A DNA stretch of 64,000 bases from Apostichopus japonicus (taxonomy: Eukaryota; Echinodermata; Holothuroidea; Aspidochirotida; Stichopodidae): the NCBI RefSeq assembly GCF_037975245.1, contig NC_092561.1, forward strand, positions 7,670,001-7,734,000, written 5' to 3'. Position 1 is the first letter of the stretch; each line of letters opens with the position of its first letter. Positions 61,766-64,000 of the stretch are shown one piece after another. The notes beneath the pieces are model-generated. The model was not told the origin of the DNA, made no database searches, and saw only the letters and a list, made by a program, of their open reading frames with translations. Both the position numbers and the translations under genes were made by a program.

Positions 61766-64000
61766 CAGATATCGAGGTCATAGCCATGATACCGAATTCA
61801 CTAAACCCTGAAGTTATAAACTGACTGATTGAGTAAACTTCGAATCATCATTTAGTGTCATTACAAGTCAACTGTTTAAACATAAAAAGGTAAACATTCT
61901 TAAACTTTGCATGCAAGAATAAAATCACCTTGTTATACAGATGTCTACAACATGCAAACATATGGTATCATAAGTACATTTAAGAAGCATTGTTGGTAAC
62001 ATCACCGGAAATGGCACATCCCATGCATGCCTTGTAAGTTGAATCTGAAAATTCTTTATTTTGAGATCTGATGATTGAGAATTTTACACTTACAAAAAAA
62101 AAGGTCAATTAGCAGAATTGTATTAGATGAATTGAATGAAGGACTTAAGGTAATAAGCTCTGCCTTATTCACTGTTTACACAGGTAAATGAAGATATAAA
62201 AGCACACCAGGGCTTTATTATGATAGCTGTAGCCTGTATGAAGTGGAGAAGCCATATGGGGAATTTAGGTGTAAATAAGTTGTTATCATTATTTCTTCTA
62301 CATCCCAAGAAGGGACTTACTAGGGGAAGGAGGGGGGGGATGAAATGAGTGGGTGGGCCAAGTAGGGGACTGTGCCTCAATAATGTTAGTTAAAACATTG
62401 GGGTACTGTTATATAGGAGCTGACATTAAAACTGATAGGCCAACCAGGGCCGTCTTAAGAGATCACCGGGCCCTGGGCCCGGCAATGGAGCGGGGCCCCT
62501 CAATCAAGTGAGTCCGAAAAAAAGTTGCGTGAAAAATTGACATCCTTGACAATCGCTCAAGCATAGACATGCCTGCATTTACCACTCCTCCCTATGTCGC
62601 GCATAAAGCATAAAACTTTAGCTGAATAACATACATGATATATCTAAAAGCTGAAATACATTATAGAAGAGTAATCTTCTAGTTGCCCTCCATCCCTTCC
62701 CTAACAATACTGGACTCACCATTTGTAACACCCTTGTGTTGAGTCGTTCAACTGGGGAAACTAACGAAATTTGCGGCATTTCTTGATCGTAAACTGTTGT
62801 ATGATTGGCTGAAAGTCAATTATTTTGAGGATGTCGCTTTCTATGCATATGGGAGAGAGCCTATTAAGTCCGAGTTGTCTGGTGTTGTTAGCCTTCGGGG
62901 CATTGTATATTCCAGGGTTGCCAACTCAGATTCGAATATTTAATGTCAAACTCTCAAGTGTTTCACCAACTCTCGTCACAAGTTGTCAAGTATCGAATTC
63001 AATCAGGCATAATGGCCTATTCAATAAGTTTTCCTCCCAGATTAAGACATGGGATTACTACGATTGCGGGGCCCCGGCATCGCGGGGCCCTGGGCCAGGG
63101 CCCAGTGGGCCCATGCGTTAAGACGGCCCTGAGGCCAACATAAAAGTACATATAGACGTAATAAATATATCCATGAGCCATAGTTTAGTAATAAAGTTCT
63201 ACACTGTTCACGATAAAATCTTAGGAGTTCTCTACGTGAATTGTTATTCTAAAAAAATGATCAGTTATAATTAACCCTGTGTTTTATTGTTTGGAACGCC
63301 ATTCCTACAATACGTGCCTAGGAACTTGAGGTTTCACTGCACTAATCTGACTAATGAAATCAGAAGAAATGATATGAACAGTTTGCTTAAACTAAGTGAA
63401 ATAGTGCTCACTGCCTAAGCATTCACATTATCTTAATCAAAATATAATTTACATATAATGTTATATTGCTTATATTGTACGTGACAAACAACATATAAAA
63501 AAATATAAAAATAAAATAAAATAAACTAGAATGGAGATTAGCGAATGCTGCAGGCTTTCATTATCTCCTTGCTCAGCATATAGCCTCACCGGTGTATGGG
63601 CCCGGTTCCTCAGTTAATTTACGCTATAAATGAAATCTGTAATTCTTATATCTTCAACCCAGTTGAAGTTGTAATTTCATTGGGGGTTGAGCAATTGAGA
63701 ATGAAACATTAATAACCAATTATCTCATAGCACAATGAGATGTATTATGAGATACACGAGTCATTATGAGCCTGATAATGGGCTAGTGCTTACAGGAGCC
63801 AGCCACTAAACCTGGGTGGAGAAATTTGATGTTATTTCTTCCACCTCTCAGAAAGAGGAATGTGCCCCCCTGCCCCCCCCCTCCCTGCCGTGATTGATGC
63901 CCCTGCTTGTACAGACAAAAGTTTATACCTAAGATTACACCAGTTGACGCTTAGAAAACATAAAATTCTGGGTGTGGACTCCTACATCCCGACAAAGTGT
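61766..64000 (+). repeat. Tandem segmental duplication unit 3, truncated by window end
   Basis: It starts abruptly at CAGATATCGAGGTCATAGCC, equivalent to 43605 in unit 1, so it lacks the first ~490 bases of the unit. It continues collinearly to the window end, equivalent to about 45120. By spacing, a third TRIM gene would start near 64.9 kb, outside the window. The unit is interrupted by a hAT-like element at 62445-63131. Confidence 0.9.
62445..63131. mobile_element. hAT-like element in unit 3, with empty sites in units 1 and 2
   Basis: A 687-bp insertion with perfect 14-bp inverted ends CAGGGCCGTCTTAA, flanked by the 8-bp direct repeat AGGCCAAC (62437-62444 and 63132-63139). Units 1 and 2 have a single AGGCCA(A/T)C at the matching place, proving insertion after duplication. 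Subterminal regions are rich in GGGCCC. The interior has no transposase; the longest frame (62825-63121) has no domain. Confidence 0.92.

Overview
The window is nuclear DNA from an animal. It is AT-rich, gene-poor and full of AT microsatellites, tRNA-derived SINEs and short DNA transposons. Its genes are split by GT-AG introns. The clearest genes are TRIM-type RING/B-box/coiled-coil proteins in tandem copies, an insulin-superfamily precursor with eight cysteines, and an immunoglobulin V-type exon gene. This mix points to a marine invertebrate deuterostome. I favour an echinoderm, perhaps a sea cucumber, but that is inference and I could not run a search.

Layout. Positions 1-25.5 kb are mostly intergenic or intronic: microsatellites, minisatellites, SINEs, one hAT-type MITE (12823-13125) and a few weak candidate exons. 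At 25.8-27.3 kb lies a two-exon insulin-like gene (B chain, C peptide and A chain readable across an intron). At 28-39 kb is a transposon-rich tract: a 100-bp minisatellite, a 2.7-kb foldback-like element with 6-bp target duplications (32170-34855), and two intact hAT-like MITEs with 8-bp target duplications. At 40.5-41.1 kb on the minus strand are the first two coding exons of an Ig V-domain gene. From 43.1 kb to the right edge the sequence is a tandem segmental duplication: unit 1 (43111 to about 49840), unit 2 (50671 to about 57630), and a third unit entering at 61766 and cut off by the window end before its expected TRIM gene. Units 1 and 2 each carry one TRIM gene of about 730 residues. 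Between units 2 and 3 lie a splice-donor-rich minisatellite, long ATG and ATT microsatellites, and a decayed LINE fragment.

How the genes relate. The TRIM pair probably encodes cytosolic E3 ubiquitin ligases, and the V-domain gene a surface or secreted immune-type protein. The insulin-like gene would encode a secreted hormone. Nothing ties them into one pathway. The TRIM array shows recent local expansion, with amino-acid divergence concentrated in the coiled coil and in parts of the C-terminal domain. Transposons inserted in only one unit show which insertions came after the duplication.
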